A DNA stretch of 52,741 bases, taken from contig PLME01000010.1 in assembly GCA_003142375.1 (NCBI GenBank), forward strand, positions 155,936-208,676. Direction: 5' to 3'. The notes beneath the pieces were generated by a model. It did not search any database. It was not told where the DNA came from and saw only the letters and a list, made by a program, of their open reading frames with translations. Shown piece by piece: positions 51,145 to 52,741 of the stretch. Origin of the DNA: Dehalococcoidia bacterium. Lineage in GTDB: Bacteria; Chloroflexota; Dehalococcoidia; GIF9; UBA5629. The translations under genes and the position numbers were made by a program. Positions within the stretch are counted from its first letter, which is position 1; each line of letters starts with the position of its first letter.

Positions 51145-52272
51145 ATGAAGCTGTCGTGTCTGCAGGAGAATCTTAACAAAGGCTTAGGTATCATCGGCAG
51201 AGCAGTCGCTACAAGAACCACCCTACCAATTACACAGAACGTATTGATCTCCACCGACCAGTCCCAGCTCAAGCTGGCAGCTACCAATCTGGAGATCGCC
51301 ATCAGCTCCTGGATAGGGGCCAAGATAGAAAACGAAGGCTCTATAACCGTGCCCGCGCGCGTCTTCACGGATTTCATAAGCTCATTGCCCAACGATGTTA
51401 TCAGCCTCAACCTCAAACACCACACGCTTGAGATCAAATGCGGGCGATATGAAGCCCGTATAAACGGGCTGGATGCGGCAGATTTCCCACCCATACCCCA
51501 GGTGGGCGACGGCTTCATGACCAGGATACTGGAGGAGGAGCTTAAGCAGGCCATCAGCCAGGTCGCCTTCGCCGCAGCCACCGAGGAATCGCGCCCCGTT
51601 TTGACCGGCGTGCAGACCGAGTTCGAGGGCAGCAAACTCACCCTGGCCGCAGCCGATGGCTTCAGGCTGGCCGTTCACCGCTGCAACCTGATCGAGCCCG
51701 TGAAGGACAAGGTCTCCATGATCATACCTGCCAAGGCCTATCACGAACTGCACCGCCTGATGTCCGAGCCCGAACAGGAAATCGAGATAACGCAGAATGC
51801 ACAGAAGAGCCAGGTGCTCTTCAAACTCAAGAATATCGAGATGGTATCGCAAATTATACAGGGCACCTTCCCCAACTATTCACAGTTGATACCGCAGACT
51901 TACGGCACCAAGGCCAGGATAGACGTGGCAGAGTTCCAGCGGGCCATTAAGATGGCATCCATTTTCGCGCGTGATGGCAGCGGCATAGCGCGCGTGATCG
52001 TTACGCCCGGGGCCACCGTCGAAGCCGGCAAGATTACCATTTCGGCCCGCGCCGATGAGATCGGCGATAACGTCGGCGAGATCGATGCGCTGGTGGACGG
52101 CGAGGCCGCCAAGATAGCCTTCAACGCCAGGTATCTCTCGGACGTGCTGTCGGTCATCAAGCAGGCCCAGGTCTCCCTCGAAGTCACCACCCCCTCCAAC
52201 CCCGGCGTCATAAGGCCGGTCGGCGTGGACAACTACGACCACGTCGTCATGCCGATGTTCGTTCAGTGGTGA
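51145..52272 (+). CDS. dnaN: DNA polymerase III beta subunit (sliding clamp)
   Basis: A 375-residue protein that forms the ring-shaped dimer tethering polymerase to DNA. The three-domain pattern is clear: N-terminal MKLSCLQENLNKGLGIIGRAV, middle NGLDAADFPPIPQVGD, third domain QIIQGTFPNYSQLIPQ, and the C-terminal MPMFVQW, close to the usual MPMR/QL end that lines the peptide-binding pocket. It is not next to dnaA or recF, which would normally flank it. It lies alone between hisA (divergent) and a surface-protein gene, with its own promoter and a strong terminator. Confidence 0.97.
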   Translation: MKLSCLQENLNKGLGIIGRAVATRTTLPITQNVLISTDQSQLKLAATNLEIAISSWIGAKIENEGSITVPARVFTDFISSLPNDVISLNLKHHTLEIKCGRYEARINGLDAADFPPIPQVGDGFMTRILEEELKQAISQVAFAAATEESRPVLTGVQTEFEGSKLTLAAADGFRLAVHRCNLIEPVKDKVSMIIPAKAYHELHRLMSEPEQEIEITQNAQKSQVLFKLKNIEMVSQIIQGTFPNYSQLIPQTYGTKARIDVAEFQRAIKMASIFARDGSGIARVIVTPGATVEAGKITISARADEIGDNVGEIDALVDGEAAKIAFNARYLSDVLSVIKQAQVSLEVTTPSNPGVIRPVGVDNYDHVVMPMFVQW

Positions 52273-52356
52273 TTAGCGTTAAATTGAAATAAAGAATGGC
52301 AAAGGATGTGCCTTCGGTTAATGGATTGCTTCTCTGAAGCACAATAGTATATTAAG

Positions 52357-52390
52357 AAAGGGCCGCAGCTTTTAAAGCTGCGGCCCTTTT
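52357..52390. terminator. Bidirectional terminator between dnaN and the CARDB-protein gene
   Basis: AAAGGGCCGCAGCTTT and AAAGCTGCGGCCCTTT form a 16-bp perfect stem around a 2-base centre, with T-runs on both strands. It serves the plus-strand dnaN and the convergent minus-strand gene. Confidence 0.92.
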
Positions 52391-52410
52391 CATTTAGCCT
52401 CAGAAAAATA

Positions 52411-52741
52411 TTACCGCGGCCTTCTGCCTGCCATGAAGACCACACCGCCGATCAGTGCGAAGAGCAGCAATGCGCCGCTGATGTAGAGGATGATGTTGGG
52501 GTCGGCGAAGGTATCTACCTCGAAGGTGCCGGCCGGTATGCTGCCCACGTAGACGGAATAGGTGCCGGGCTCATCGCGGCTAACGGTGAACTTTACAGGG
52601 GTGCTGGTGCCGCTGGAGAGCGTGATGCCCTGATGGGCTTCTTCCTGTCCGTTGACGTAGAGCTTGATCTGGCTTGAGCCGTTGGCCGTGCCCTTGTTGG
52701 CCACGTTGGCTGTGATGGTAACTGGTGCGCCCGGGGCTACT
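52411..52741 (-). CDS. C-terminal part of a CARDB-domain surface protein (5' end outside window)
   Basis: The frame is open to the window edge, so only about 109 C-terminal residues are seen. They contain a CARDB/Ig-like beta domain (APVTITANVANKGTANG, QIKLYVNGQEEAHQGITL, PVKFTVSRDEPGTYSVYVG), then a single membrane helix (IILYISGALLLFALIGGVVFM) and a short basic tail AGRRPR. The arrangement suggests an extracellular adhesin or S-layer-like protein anchored at its C-terminus. The GTG at 52704 is internal. CARDB repeats are common in cell-surface proteins of Chloroflexota and archaea. The number of repeats and any enzymatic part lie outside. Confidence 0.8.
   Translation of the reverse strand, partial: VAPGAPVTITANVANKGTANGSSQIKLYVNGQEEAHQGITLSSGTSTPVKFTVSRDEPGTYSVYVGSIPAGTFEVDTFADPNIILYISGALLLFALIGGVVFMAGRRPR

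Noticed and set aside
1-52741. tRNA, rRNA, CRISPR arrays, IS elements or prophage
   Set aside because: I looked through the intergenic gaps on both strands and found no T-loop/anticodon pattern, direct-repeat arrays, transposase or integrase motifs. A covariance-model scan would be the decisive test.

Overview
The window is gene-dense (about 57 genes, short intergenic gaps) and looks chromosomal throughout. I see no rRNA, tRNA, CRISPR array, insertion sequence, phage gene or recognisable transcription factor. The gene set suggests a member of the Chloroflexota, most likely a Dehalococcoidia-like anaerobe. Supporting signs are a short IF-2 without the long N-terminal region, a DUF5679 mini-protein, archaeal-type FBP aldolase/phosphatase, an AmmeMemoRadiSam cassette, inositol-phospholipid genes, 4-hydroxybutyryl-CoA dehydratase with family III CoA-transferases, and a CARDB surface protein. 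There is no peptidoglycan or reductive-dehalogenase gene here. The taxonomic call is inference from gene content only.

Layout. 1-1.6 kb: lysine/diaminopimelate pathway (asd, cut by the window edge, and dapA). 1.6-7.6 kb, minus strand: a tandem universal stress protein, inositol-phosphate synthase, a PimA-like mannosyltransferase, a CDP-alcohol phosphatidyltransferase and a small membrane protein (together a phosphatidylinositol-type lipid module), then purA and a DUF3795 protein. 7.7-8.5 kb: a PHP phosphoesterase and a 47-residue DUF5679 protein under a strong promoter. 8.6-13.5 kb, minus: nusA-ylxR-infB-rbfA-truB, with a terminator-like hairpin between the promoter and nusA. 13.6-18.2 kb, minus: phosphohexomutase, nucleotidyltransferase/acyltransferase, UppS and a geranylgeranyl-reductase-like enzyme, which fits making and modifying a polyprenyl carrier.

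18.4-29.2 kb is the most distinctive region. A plus-strand operon (livHMGF plus two family III CoA-transferases) converges at a shared bidirectional terminator with minus-strand genes for an SDR dehydrogenase, a 4-hydroxybutyryl-CoA dehydratase with all four [4Fe-4S] ligands, the LivK-type binding lipoprotein and a LEA14-like lipoprotein. This reads as uptake, CoA activation and anaerobic radical dehydration of an unidentified organic acid. The second CoA-transferase lacks the catalytic Asp that the first keeps.

29.3-35.8 kb, mostly minus: DUF1385, ribosomal proteins L31/L27/L21, a 56-residue small ORF, a dienoyl-CoA-reductase-type flavoenzyme, GNAT, RdgB and FBP aldolase/phosphatase. 36-41.6 kb, plus: the AmmeMemoRadiSam trio, then a divergent tubulin/FtsZ-like protein translationally coupled to RarA and an alpha/beta hydrolase. 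41.6-52.7 kb: a TPR lipoprotein, a P-loop kinase, a nitroreductase, a membrane M28 peptidase, TypA, a B12 radical SAM protein, an iron-sulfur flavoprotein, hisI, hisA, dnaN with a near-consensus promoter, and the end of a CARDB-type surface protein cut by the window edge.

Sigma70-like promoters (TTGACA-like, 17-18 bp spacer, TATAAT-like) can be read upstream of most operons, and five intrinsic terminators are clear. All functional calls come from reading motifs. No database search was run.
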